This document shows, in pieces, positions 18,222-26,920 of a stretch of DNA of 64,000 nucleotides; the first letter of the stretch is position 1; each line of letters opens with the position of its first letter. This stretch comes from Actinomyces sp. zg-332 (GTDB lineage Bacteria > Actinomycetota > Actinomycetes > Actinomycetales > Actinomycetaceae), in NCBI RefSeq assembly GCF_011751945.2, contig NZ_CP064951.1, positions 1,116,001 to 1,180,000 of the forward strand, read 5' to 3'. The notes beneath the pieces are model-generated. The model did not search any database, was not told the DNA's origin, and saw nothing but the letters and a program-made list of their open reading frames with translations. Position numbers and translations under genes: made by a program.

Positions 18222-18935
18222 CTACTTATTTACCTCAAAACGGAAACCAATACCACGAACAGTAGTTATATAGCGTGGTTGTACAGCTTCATCACCAATT
18301 TTTTTACGTAGCCAAGAAATGTGCATATCAAGAGTCTTAGTCGAAGTAGTCTCATCACTACCCCAAATCTTACCCATCAAGAAATCACGTTCTACTACGT
18401 TTCCAGCTTGCAACATTAGTTCACGCAACAATTCAAACTCTTTAGCGCTCAAAAGCACTTCTTCCCCAGCCTTATAAATACGATGAGCTAGGATATCGAG
18501 TTTAATGTCCTGAACCACAATTTCATGTTCTTCAGAGGAAGCTTCACTATTTGTACGACGCAACAATGCACGCACACGAGCTAATAATTCAGCCAAACGG
18601 AAAGGCTTAGTAACGTAGTCATCAGCGCCTGTATCCAAGCCAACGACCATATCAACTTCATCAGTACGTGCAGTCAAAATCAAAATAGGAAATGAACATC
18701 CTTTGGCACGAACAGCACGAGCAACATCCAAGCCATCAATATCTGGCAATCCCAAGTCTAAAATAAGCAAATCGCAACCATTAAGGTCTTCAAGTACAGA
18801 CACACCTGTCTGATACACCTTTACGTTGTATCCTTCACGACTCAACGCCCTAGTCAAAGGAGCTGAGATTGATTCATCATCTTCTACTAATAATACTGTT
18901 GACACGTCATTACCATCTTCCAAAGAATAATACAC
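18222..18935 (-). CDS. OmpR/PhoB-type response regulator, probably leaderless
   Basis: The receiver domain has VEDDESIS, phospho-acceptor Asp60 in LLILDLGLPD, the Thr in LILTARTD and the Lys in YVTKPF. The C-terminal winged helix has ELLRELMLQAGNVVER and TTVRGIGFRFE. GTG 18935 lies seven bases after a -10 box and has no Shine-Dalgarno; a second in-frame GTG at 18905 is the alternative start. It pairs with the kinase downstream. Confidence 0.93.
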   Translation of the reverse strand: MYYSLEDGNDVSTVLLVEDDESISAPLTRALSREGYNVKVYQTGVSVLEDLNGCDLLILDLGLPDIDGLDVARAVRAKGCSFPILILTARTDEVDMVVGLDTGADDYVTKPFRLAELLARVRALLRRTNSEASSEEHEIVVQDIKLDILAHRIYKAGEEVLLSAKEFELLRELMLQAGNVVERDFLMGKIWGSDETTSTKTLDMHISWLRKKIGDEAVQPRYITTVRGIGFRFEVNK

Positions 18936-18971
18936 ACATCTAATTATAAAAAATATTTCACAGAAAACAAA
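18936..18971 (-). promoter_or_regulatory. Promoter of the two-component operon
   Basis: TTGTTT and TATAAT (18948-18943) are 16 bp apart. The predicted transcript begins at or next to GTG 18935. Confidence 0.6.
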
Positions 18972-18999
18972 TTATATATAAAACTAGACACAAAAAATA

Positions 19000-19104
19000 C
19001 CACTTGATATGGGGTGGCTGACGGGGCTCGAACCCGCGACCTTCTGGACCACAACCAGATGCTCTACCGACTGAGCTACAGCCACCATATTATCCATCAA
19101 GTGG
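19000..19104 (-). other. 9-bp stem enclosing the tRNA-His gene, with a T run
   Basis: CCACTTGAT (19104-19096) before the tRNA pairs with ATCAAGTGG (19008-19000) after it and is followed by TATTTTTTG. The stem may act as terminator and processing structure with the tRNA as its loop. Confidence 0.55.
19010..19086 (-). tRNA. tRNA-His (GTG anticodon)
   Basis: The cloverleaf reads GTGGCTG acceptor, TAGCTCAGTCGGTAGAGC D-arm, CTGGTTGTGGTCCAG anticodon arm with GTG, and GGGTTCGAGCCCC T-arm. The extra 5' G (19086) opposite discriminator C is the tRNA-His identity element. CCA is encoded (19012-19010). Confidence 0.97.
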
Positions 19105-19270
19105 AACAAGAAAAAATAATAGCAACTTTTTAACAAAATATCAAATAAAAATAAAATATCTTTTTCAAAGTTCTGAATAAAAACACGAAATACTCGAACA
19201 ATAGTACAAAAATACAAATACCTGCCAAAACATACATAAAACAAGCACTATGATTTAACACAAAATATAC

Positions 19271-19303
19271 AAAAAATTGGGTGAGATATTCTCCCACCCA
19301 ATC
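19271..19303 (-). terminator. Terminator after the ATP-grasp gene
   Basis: GATTGGGTGGGAGA pairs with TCTCACCCAAT and is followed by six T on the minus strand. Confidence 0.85.
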
Positions 19304-19338
19304 TTAAATCTAACTATAAACAAGTAGATAAATAATCT

Positions 19339-20253
19339 TTACCAGTAAACACGTGCTGCTATTGCATTAGCAAACTTCTCAAGATTGTCTTTATTAGAAG
19401 CAAAATACAAACGTGAATCTATCAAAGAAGCATCCATTAAATAGAAACTACCCTGTCCATCTGGAACAATATCAATACGTGCATATAAACTCAAAAGGTC
19501 ATGTCCAACAACAGAAGTAATCTTCTTGTGTATTGCTGCACGTACTTTCTCACTAAATTCCCAAATCTCAGGAGTGATTTCAATGTTTTTATATTCTTCC
19601 TGTGGAACACTCTCACCAATCTTATAAGAAGAATGCAAAGTAGGCGCTTTTTCAACAACATGAGACAAAATACCATTGAAATAGATTAGGCTAATTTCAC
19701 CTTTATGGTCTATTTCTTCAAGGTATTTCTGAACCATTACACTGTAACCTTCACCAAGCAATTTCATAGCGTGTTCAATAGCTTCTCCACGCGAAGCAAC
19801 ACTGTTTGCACAGTATCTACCAACATCAATACCAGCAGTGTACATAGCTGGTTTTACGACAAAATCACCAGAGGATGGGAAACGTGAATGAACTTGAATC
19901 TTTGACAAATTTGATTCAGATTCTAGCCAAATAGTAGGAACAACATTGATTCCCTGAGCTGCAAATTCTTTCAAAAAGTGTCTATCTCTATTCCAAGAAA
20001 TGATACCGATAGGATTCATCAAATGTTTTATTGACCTAGCCCATTCTAAAAATTTCTCACTCTTTGAATCGTAGTCACCAAGAGAACGCAAAATACAAAT
20101 ACCTGCATTATCCCAGTCAACACTTTCATCATTCCAAGCTTGAAGCTCGACAGTAATACCACTTTTTTCTAGTAATTGTGGCAAAGCTTGCTCATCATCA
20201 CGTAACTGTGGATACTGCAAGCTTGTGACTAAAGTAACTTTTGGATTATTCAT
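19339..20253 (-). CDS. ATP-grasp domain protein
   Basis: Probably an ATP-dependent carboxylate-amine/thiol-type ligase of unknown substrate. The 304-residue plan matches the actinobacterial ATP-grasp group related to DcsG and glutathione-synthetase-like proteins: CILRSLGDYDSK (usually RSTWDY), NPIGIISWNRDRHFL, VVPTIWLES, DFVVKPAMYTAGIDV and ARIDIVPDGQGSFYLMD. No Shine-Dalgarno is obvious before ATG 20253. It stands alone, divergent from the iminopeptidase, so context does not reveal a pathway. Confidence 0.8.
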   Translation of the reverse strand: MNNPKVTLVTSLQYPQLRDDEQALPQLLEKSGITVELQAWNDESVDWDNAGICILRSLGDYDSKSEKFLEWARSIKHLMNPIGIISWNRDRHFLKEFAAQGINVVPTIWLESESNLSKIQVHSRFPSSGDFVVKPAMYTAGIDVGRYCANSVASRGEAIEHAMKLLGEGYSVMVQKYLEEIDHKGEISLIYFNGILSHVVEKAPTLHSSYKIGESVPQEEYKNIEITPEIWEFSEKVRAAIHKKITSVVGHDLLSLYARIDIVPDGQGSFYLMDASLIDSRLYFASNKDNLEKFANAIAARVYW

Positions 20254-20357
20254 ACGATTAAGATTACTGACTTTTTAAAGATAAATCAAAAATACAGCCC
20301 AAAATACTGTATATACGTAGTAATATTATTAGATAAGTCAACTAGAAATGAGCAAAA

Positions 20358-21317
20358 ATGTTATTTCCTGAGATTCAACCATATGAAACTGGTTTATTAG
20401 AACTTGATGAAAAAAATAAAATGTACTGGGAAATTAGTGGTAATCCTAACGGTATACCTGTTGTTTTTGTGCACGGAGGTCCCGGAGGAAGCACTACACC
20501 TGCTTTTAGACGCCTTTTTGACCCTGAAAAATACAAAATTATTTTATTTGATCAAAGAGGCTGTGGAAAATCAATTCCTAGTGTCTTTACTAACCCTGAA
20601 GAAATCGAAAGCAATAACACACAAAATCTTATAGAGGACATGGAAAAACTACGCCAACATTTGGACATCGACAAATGGCTAGTTTTTGGGGGATCTTGGG
20701 GTTCAACATTATCTTTGCTATACGCTGAGCATTACCCTGAACGCGTAAAGGCTCTAATCTTGCGTGGAATATTTACTGCTCGTCCACACGAAGCTGCTTG
20801 GCTGTTTGAAGACGGAGCAAAGTATTTTGCTCCTAAGGAATGGGCTGAATATACAAAGGATTTGGAGCTAGATCCTTTGAATCCTTCTATCATCAACGCT
20901 TATAACAAAGTGCTTTTCGGTAAAAATGAGCAAAAAGCTGTAAAGGCAGCCCTAAACTGGGCAAAGTTTGAGACTCTACTTTGTAACCTTTACCCTAGGA
21001 CAACTCCGCTGGACGAAGAAAACCCTGAGTATATCAAGGCTGCTGTTGAAATTGCTCGTATAGAAAACCACTTCTTCAAACACTACTCATGGCTAAAGAA
21101 CAACGAAATTTTGGATAATACTGACAAAATAGCTCATATACCTACAACTATTGTGCAAGGTAGATATGACTTAGTATGTCCACCTATTAGTGCTTACGAG
21201 CTACACGAACGTTTACCTAATTCAAAGCTTATACTAACAGTTGCTGGGCATTCTGCTATGGGAGATGAAGAAAATCTCAAAGCTCTAGTTACTGCTCTAA
21301 ATGAATATGAAGACTAG
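20358..21317 (+). CDS. pip: Proline iminopeptidase (prolyl aminopeptidase)
   Basis: This alpha/beta hydrolase releases N-terminal proline from peptides in the cytoplasm. The oxyanion motif HGGPGGS (about 39-45), the nucleophile Ser113 in GGSWGS and the C-terminal GHSAMGDEEN with the catalytic His are all present. The length of 319 is usual for peptidase family S33. The ribosome binding site is weak. A hairpin follows about 30 bp downstream. Confidence 0.93.
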   Translation: MLFPEIQPYETGLLELDEKNKMYWEISGNPNGIPVVFVHGGPGGSTTPAFRRLFDPEKYKIILFDQRGCGKSIPSVFTNPEEIESNNTQNLIEDMEKLRQHLDIDKWLVFGGSWGSTLSLLYAEHYPERVKALILRGIFTARPHEAAWLFEDGAKYFAPKEWAEYTKDLELDPLNPSIINAYNKVLFGKNEQKAVKAALNWAKFETLLCNLYPRTTPLDEENPEYIKAAVEIARIENHFFKHYSWLKNNEILDNTDKIAHIPTTIVQGRYDLVCPPISAYELHERLPNSKLILTVAGHSAMGDEENLKALVTALNEYED

Positions 21318-21348
21318 TTTTAAACTAGTTATCTTACTTTTTGCTTGG

Positions 21349-21390
21349 AGCAAAGTTGAAGGTAGTAGTAATCTTTGACTTTGCTCTATT
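21349..21390 (+). terminator. Possible terminator after pip
   Basis: AGCAAAGT (21349-21356) pairs with ACTTTGCT (21378-21385), followed by CTATTT. Confidence 0.45.
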
Positions 21391-21534
21391 TCCTATTACT
21401 TCAGATAAATATAATACTCTCTGTTTGTTCTAATAATAATTCAAAAAGTGTATAAACTTTACCCAGTTACAATCTCATCTATCATAAATTCAAATCCTAA
21501 AGTCTCATGGATTTTTCAACTTAATCTTTAGTCT

Positions 21535-21927
21535 TTATCTTTTGATTTTTGAAAGCTTTATAACTTGATTTTTCACATCACCACTATAGCAACAAGAAAT
21601 CTTAGCAAAACTAATAGAATCATTATTAACTTCCACAAAGAAACGATTCATATCCACACTAGCTGAATCAACTTTACTAGAAATCTCTAGTTCCTTGTCC
21701 TTATACCCTTGCTAGCTTTCAAAGCATTTTCTTTCAAAAGCTTTCAACATTTCCTCAGCACTAATAGGAGTATACTTTTAGCATTTTCTTCTTAAATCTC
21801 TCTGCTTAGTCTACCCTTTTTCTCCCTTTTTATTCTCCTTAGAATCAGAATTATCAGAATAAGCAACAAGCCCTAAAGATAAAATACAAATATACAACAA
21901 CTACAGCTCTTCAAAACCACTTCTCAT
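21535..21927 (-). pseudogene. Decayed lipoprotein gene
   Basis: From ATG 21927 the minus strand has an interrupted signal sequence, continuing ILSLGLVAYSDNSDSKENKK, where the lipobox Cys appears replaced by Tyr. After frameshifts comes TPISAEEMLKAFERKCFES, a TAG, then a long coherent piece including SSKVDSASVDMNRFFVEVNN and ending VIKLSKIKR at TAA 21535-21537. At least two stops and two frame changes break it. The parent was probably a small secreted lipoprotein; no family is recognised. Confidence 0.6.
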
Positions 21928-22551
21928 AAATAATCTCTTTGCTAAAATATTTTGTAACAACACATTGAACTGTCTTTTTCTCTCTTCCTACCAGAAATTA
22001 GCAATTTTTACGTTCAAATCTAAAAACATACCGTCATTTACAAGCAAGCAAATACACACTTATTGACCAAAAGTACTAGTAATTACAAAAGCTTTCACCT
22101 AATTTTTATCATAATAACTAAACAAGTTTTGCCATAATCACTTATTTGTAATACTATTCGTATTATTCAAAAGACTTCCTTAAGTTACCTCGAGTAAAAA
22201 GCGTCAAAAGATAGTTATAATCTGGAAAATTAGGCATTATTACAAGTATTTATTGAGATATTTGAGACTATATAAATATCGCGATACGACGAAATAAACA
22301 TAGATAAATTGTGAGAAGAAGTCAATAATTTTATAAACTCATAGTCATACTATAAACAGTAGTTTCAAATGTAGTATTTACATCTAAGAGGTATTCTTAT
22401 AGGGACAATAAGTTATTTTTCACTAAATGCTACTTACTAGCTTTAGTTTTATTAGGAAAATTTTCTTAAAAACAATGCTTGGACACATCAGACACTAAAA
22501 CTTATAATCCGTTTTCTTATTTTCTATTAAAAGCATATTTAAACCAAATTA
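21928..22551. other. Intergenic, nothing recognised
   Basis: About 620 bp of AT-rich sequence lie between the decayed lipoprotein gene and the LGFP gene terminators. No coding-like segment was seen on either strand. Confidence 0.45.
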
Positions 22552-22626
22552 TAGCCGTTTCAGAAAGATTACCTTCCCAAAACGGCTACAACTAATCAGG
22601 TTTTATAACAGGAGAATTATAAAACC
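22552..22626 (-). terminator. Two hairpins after the LGFP gene
   Basis: GGTTTTATAA/TTATAAAACC (22599-22626) is a perfect 10-bp stem. TAGCCGTTT/AAACGGCTA (22552-22588) is a 9-bp stem with a longer loop. Together they probably end the LGFP transcript. Confidence 0.55.
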
Positions 22627-22638
22627 GTTTTCTTTCAA

Positions 22639-24489
22639 CTACCTTCCATTTGAAGAAGCATTATTACCACCAGCAGAGTCACCGTTTGAAGGAGCTGGAG
22701 CTGGATTTTCTCCACTTGATGGGGCAGGAGCAGGCTCTGGCCTTGAAGAACCATTCTCGCCTTCAGCTGGTGCAGCAGGCTGTGCTGGGGTAGCTGGTTG
22801 CGCTGGAGCAGCTGGAGTTGGTTCTGAACTTGGTGCAGCTGGCTGTGCAGGAGCCGGAGCTGGAGCTGGCTCTGAACTTGGTGCAGCTGGCTGTGCAGGA
22901 GCTGGTTCTGAACTTGGAGCAGGTCTTGGAGCAGGAATAGTTCCGTGCTGGAATACTCCACTCACATTACTTGCATCATCTGTAATGGAAACAGTAGGAT
23001 ATCCGTACTCTGAATCTTCCCAACCAAGAGATGCCCATTCCTTTACAACAGAATTCTTCAAGTTAACAGCTACAACTTTATCGCTATTTCTATCCTTGTA
23101 AGAATAAACAGCAATTTCTTTAGTGCCGTTACGGAAAGTCTGTACACATCCTTCATCGCGAAGTCCGCACCTGATATTGTTTATTGGTACTCCTAGAGTA
23201 GCTTTGTTATCCTTGTAATAGCTTGTTATTTTGTAGCTATTATCAACATAAGTTACTTCATCTGTCACTGTGTTCAAGAATATTGTGCCTTTTTCAAATT
23301 CTTGAGCTATAACATTTGAGTTTACTTTCTTCTGTGCACTGATTGGGTAACCGAATTGTCCTTCTTCCCAACCAGTATTTGCATAATATTCAGCTATTCC
23401 ATTAGACAAATTCAAAACTACAGGAGGAACATTTTCAGCTACATACACTGCACGTGTAATTCCTTTATTGTCTCTGAAAGATTGTACACATCCATTCTTA
23501 TATAGATCGCACCTTATATCATTAATAGGTTCACCTAGAGAAGTCTTATTTCCAAAATAATACTGGTGAAGCTGTTTAGCATTTTCATTTCTTGACTGTA
23601 GATATGTGCTTACATCTGAAACAGATTTGTTAACAGTAATAATCTTATGGCCATCATATACAAGAGTTCCATTTTGGAACCTGTAATACTTATACCCGTC
23701 AGATGTTGTTTCGACAGGAGCTACAGGATAGCCAAGTCTTCCGTTTTCCCAGCCAGCAGAAGCCCAGAATTCTATAGCCTTGTCCTTCAAACTAACTGGA
23801 ACAGTCCTACCAGCATAGTTGTAGACAGCTAACAAACTACTATCTCTGAAAACTCTAAATGTTTGTACACAGCCGCCACCAATAAGATCACATCTCATAT
23901 CGTTAAAAGGAATCATTCCTTTAGCATGGCCTTGATTCTCCTCATAACTATTTTTGTAGAAACTACCAATAGAATTATTTTTGTAAGTGAAAGCAATACC
24001 AGTTCCACTTTCAAAAGAGATCCAGCCATTTTCGAACTCTTGAATCCAATGCTTGTTATCTTTAAAGTCTTCTTCCTCACCCACAGGATAGCCAAGTCTT
24101 CCATTTTCCCAGTTAGAAGAAGCCCAAGAATTACCAATAGCACCAGTTAGCTTAACACTAACAGGTTGTTCAAACGGAGTAGAATAAACAGCATATATAG
24201 CATTAGCCGAATTAGTAAAAGAACGAACACATCCGTCATCTTTTAACCCACATTTATAAGAGTTTATCGGAGTAAGTTTATGCGACTTATAGTAAGCATC
24301 TATATTGTTCTTTGGATTACTGCTTGGAATAAAACTACTCGCAACATTCCCAATACCAGTTTCCTGATGCGCAAATTTGCTATTTACTGTATCAGCTGTA
24401 GCATTATTGGCATAGCCACTAGTACTTATTAGAGAAATAGGCAACATAACGGATAGTAAAACGCTAGTTTTTAAAATGCTTTTCAACAT
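22639..24489 (-). CDS. Secreted LGFP-repeat protein with Pro/Ala-rich tail
   Basis: A signal peptide (about residues 1-27, ending SGYA) is followed by four repeats of about 115 residues. Each contains an LGFP-like core such as WENGRLGYPV and a C-x5-GCVQ/R-x-F element with two conserved Cys (for example CGLKDDGCVRSF, CDLYKNGCVQSF), which suggests one disulfide per repeat. The last 100 residues are low-complexity Ala/Pro/Ser/Glu. No LPXTG motif or membrane anchor is present, so the repeats probably bind the cell wall. LGFP repeats are known from actinobacterial envelope proteins. AAAGG precedes ATG 24489. The promoter contains a G10 run. Confidence 0.85.
   Translation of the reverse strand: MLKSILKTSVLLSVMLPISLISTSGYANNATADTVNSKFAHQETGIGNVASSFIPSSNPKNNIDAYYKSHKLTPINSYKCGLKDDGCVRSFTNSANAIYAVYSTPFEQPVSVKLTGAIGNSWASSNWENGRLGYPVGEEEDFKDNKHWIQEFENGWISFESGTGIAFTYKNNSIGSFYKNSYEENQGHAKGMIPFNDMRCDLIGGGCVQTFRVFRDSSLLAVYNYAGRTVPVSLKDKAIEFWASAGWENGRLGYPVAPVETTSDGYKYYRFQNGTLVYDGHKIITVNKSVSDVSTYLQSRNENAKQLHQYYFGNKTSLGEPINDIRCDLYKNGCVQSFRDNKGITRAVYVAENVPPVVLNLSNGIAEYYANTGWEEGQFGYPISAQKKVNSNVIAQEFEKGTIFLNTVTDEVTYVDNSYKITSYYKDNKATLGVPINNIRCGLRDEGCVQTFRNGTKEIAVYSYKDRNSDKVVAVNLKNSVVKEWASLGWEDSEYGYPTVSITDDASNVSGVFQHGTIPAPRPAPSSEPAPAQPAAPSSEPAPAPAPAQPAAPSSEPTPAAPAQPATPAQPAAPAEGENGSSRPEPAPAPSSGENPAPAPSNGDSAGGNNASSNGR
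22700..22930 (-). repeat. Low-complexity Ala/Pro/Ser/Glu coding repeats
   Basis: Imperfect DNA repeats encode PAAPSSEPAPA-type units at least three times within the C-terminal tail of the LGFP protein. Such arrays often vary in length between strains. Confidence 0.7.
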
Positions 24490-24553
24490 TTATACACCTT
24501 TCCCTTCCTTTTCTATTTAAAGAACTAATCTATTTTTTGAAAAGCTCACAGAA

Positions 24554-24581
24554 ATAGTACCCCCCCCCCGAGAATTACCAA
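24554..24581 (-). promoter_or_regulatory. LGFP gene promoter with a ten-G spacer tract
   Basis: TTGGTA (24581-24576) and TACTAT (24559-24554) flank a 16-bp spacer made of ATTCTC and ten consecutive G (24569-24560). Slippage of the G run would change the -35/-10 spacing and thus expression. The start codon lies about 65 bp downstream. Confidence 0.6.
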
Positions 24582-24735
24582 CTTTCACAATCAGAAATAT
24601 AGAAAAAGTTATACAAAAGCTTATTTAAAGCCCAAAATTCAAACTTTATAAACACTTGAAATCTAAACGATAACAATTAAATAAAATTTTACACACTTGC
24701 AGATACTTGCAATAGCTGATTGTTTTAAAAACAAA

Positions 24736-24765
24736 AGTGGCAATACTCTATTCAGTATTACCACT
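24736..24765 (-). terminator. Terminator after ddl
   Basis: AGTGGTAATACT pairs with AGTATTGCCACT (one G-U pair) across six bases and is followed by TTTTG on the minus strand. Confidence 0.8.
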
Positions 24766-24783
24766 AATTTATAATATGTAAAT

Positions 24784-25902
24784 TTATCTTAAACCTGTTG
24801 GACGATCTAAGGCTAGCTCTATTAATTCTTCAACCAACTCTGGATAGCTCATACCTGTTTCCTGCCACATGACTGGATACATTGAGTACGGCGTAAAACC
24901 TGGCATAGTATTAACTTCGTTAATTACAATCTTGTCACCACGACTATCATAAAAGAAATCTACTCGAGCAATTCCTTCACAGTCTAAAGCTTCAAAAGCA
25001 AGACCCGCATAACGCTTAATTTTTTCAGCTATATCAGAGTTAAGTAAGGCTGGACACTCAATACGCACATTACCGTGATCCAAGTATTTATTCTCGTAAT
25101 CATAAAAACCGTTTTCAGGCAAATCCATAACTAGCTCGCCAACATGAGCAACACGAGGTAAACCATCACGTCCTTGTAAAACAGCCGATTCTATTTCACG
25201 TCCAGTTAGCAGTCCTTCAACAATAACTTTAGGATCAACCTCGCGAGCAGCCAAGATAGCCGCCTTCAAATCTTCTTCTTTATCTACACGAGAAATACCT
25301 AGCGAAGAACCAGCACGAGCAGGTTTAACAAATACTGGGAAACCAATGGAGCTAACTTGGTCCATAGCTAGCTGAGGATCTTTTTTCCACAATAAGTCAG
25401 TAATAACGGTATAAGGACCAATTGGCAGACCAGCACCAGCTAAAATCATTTTTGTGTAATGCTTATCCATACAAGCAGCTGACGATAAAACCCCACAACC
25501 TACATATTTCATGTTACACATTTCAAGATAGCCTTGCAAAGTACCATCTTCACCAAATGGCCCATGCAAAAGCGGAAGAACTACATCAATCTTCCCTAAG
25601 TTTTCGACTACTTCACCATTTTTTATAACTAGAGTTTTTCCAGTAGGAGTAATGCTAACTTCTAATTCACTGTCAGGAACCTGTACTTTCCTATCTGAAG
25701 ACAAAGCAAAATTAGACATATCTTCATCGATTTTGACCCATTTACCAGTCTTAGTAATCCCAACAGGAACAACATCATACTTATCTTTATTTATATTAGA
25801 AACGACACCTGAAGCAGTAGCACATGAAATAGTATGTTCACCACTCATGCCACCAAATAGCACCATTACTTTAATCTTTTTATTACCATTTTCTGTAGCC
25901 AT
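24784..25902 (-). CDS. ddl: D-alanine--D-alanine ligase
   Basis: It joins two D-alanines with ATP for the peptidoglycan stem. The N-terminal FGGMSGEHTIS, the central PLLHGPFGEDGTLQG, KPARAGSSLGIS, the loop FYDYENKYLD and the metal site INEVNTMPGFTPYSMYP are all present. I place the start at ATG 25902, which lies seven bases after a TATACT -10 box and has no Shine-Dalgarno. ATG 25908 is also in frame but would barely be transcribed. In other actinobacteria gpsA and murA are close; here murA is 4 kb away and gpsA is missing. Confidence 0.95.
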   Translation of the reverse strand: MATENGNKKIKVMVLFGGMSGEHTISCATASGVVSNINKDKYDVVPVGITKTGKWVKIDEDMSNFALSSDRKVQVPDSELEVSITPTGKTLVIKNGEVVENLGKIDVVLPLLHGPFGEDGTLQGYLEMCNMKYVGCGVLSSAACMDKHYTKMILAGAGLPIGPYTVITDLLWKKDPQLAMDQVSSIGFPVFVKPARAGSSLGISRVDKEEDLKAAILAAREVDPKVIVEGLLTGREIESAVLQGRDGLPRVAHVGELVMDLPENGFYDYENKYLDHGNVRIECPALLNSDIAEKIKRYAGLAFEALDCEGIARVDFFYDSRGDKIVINEVNTMPGFTPYSMYPVMWQETGMSYPELVEELIELALDRPTGLR

Positions 25903-25909
25903 AAACATT

Positions 25910-25915
25910 AGTATA
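25910..25915 (-). promoter_or_regulatory. -10 box for leaderless ddl
   Basis: TATACT ends seven bases before ATG 25902. No convincing -35 is visible. Confidence 0.4.
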
Positions 25916-26187
25916 AGTTTTTTATCTAATTTTTATTAGTTTGAAACACAAAAAACTTAAAAGCACGCAAAACTATTTCTTTATTTTGTATATATACAAT
26001 GTACTAAATAGATATAAATCAAAATATATTTCACTTACGTGTAATAGTAAAAATGAGAGAAATAGCACATTAAATAACGTTTTATAAGCCTTCAAACTGG
26101 TATATCATTGTCGAGGGGTATGAGGTATATTTAAAACTTTTGCAAAGAAGCAGTAAGATTTAGATATTATATTTTCAAAGGGGAATT

Positions 26188-26529
26188 ATGAAGAATTTTA
26201 AGAAATTATTGACACCGTTACTAGTTTTAATACTAGGTTTATCGCTATCAGGTTGTGCATATTCAGAAGCTGAAATAGTAGGTACTTGGGTACAAGAAAA
26301 CGGCTCAAGAAAAATTGTCGTTGAAAGCGATGGAAACTATTCATATTACCGTGGTAGTGAAAAATTTACTGGCAAATGGGATACGACTGGGAAGAAAGAA
26401 TACAATTTCACTGGAAGCACTTCCTACCATGCAAGTAGTGGCAAATTGATTGAAGAAAACAAGTTAAAAATTTTTATTGACCCAGGTGAACATGACACAA
26501 TCGGGCAATATACTTATGTAAAGAAATAG
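26188..26529 (+). CDS. Small lipoprotein, unknown function
   Basis: The signal peptide ends in the lipobox LSGC (Cys23), so the mature protein of about 90 residues should be lipid-anchored outside the membrane. The mature part (EIVGTWVQ, SYYRGSEKFTGKW, FTGSTSYHASSGKL) has alternating hydrophobic/polar strands suggestive of a small beta-barrel or lipocalin-like fold; that is inference. GGGG precedes ATG 26188. It lies alone between ddl and plsC with its own terminator. Confidence 0.8.
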   Translation: MKNFKKLLTPLLVLILGLSLSGCAYSEAEIVGTWVQENGSRKIVVESDGNYSYYRGSEKFTGKWDTTGKKEYNFTGSTSYHASSGKLIEENKLKIFIDPGEHDTIGQYTYVKK

Positions 26530-26920
26530 ACCTGCAACAGCAAACTTTATCTTTCTTCAAAATATCTCACGCATTACAGCATTTTGCTCAATGCGTACTT
26601 ATCGTAGAGACCTTAGGATACTAGGGTCTCTACGATATTTTAAAAACTTTATTTTTGTCTCTTTACTTTAATTTGTCACTTCATTAAGTGTTATAACTAA
26701 AATTTATATTATCCCACTACTACTAGTATTTTCCGTGTTATAAACAAATATATAAACAAGCATAAATTTACTTCCAAATAACGTAACAAACCATAAAAAT
26801 CAATTTTTATCAAGGTTTTAACAAAAAATACTCTTTTATATTAAGCAAGATTAACCAATATATAGCTAAAACTATATACATTGATACAAAATATCAAAAT
26901 AAAAATATAAAATTTAATGT
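26530..26920. other. Intergenic with a terminator, otherwise empty
   Basis: Besides the hairpin at 26601-26636 nothing is recognised. The plsC promoter should lie at its right end. Confidence 0.5.
26601..26640 (+). terminator. Terminator after the lipoprotein gene
   Basis: ATCGTAGAGACC pairs with GGTCTCTACGAT, followed by ATTTT. Confidence 0.75.

Noticed and set aside
18984-19244. Minus-strand open frame over tRNA-His
   Set aside because: Its core is the tRNA itself read as codons; no ribosome binding site and no family.
22635-22961. Gln/Leu-rich frame inside the tail of the LGFP gene
   Set aside because: It is the shifted reading of the Ala/Pro repeats and has no start signal.
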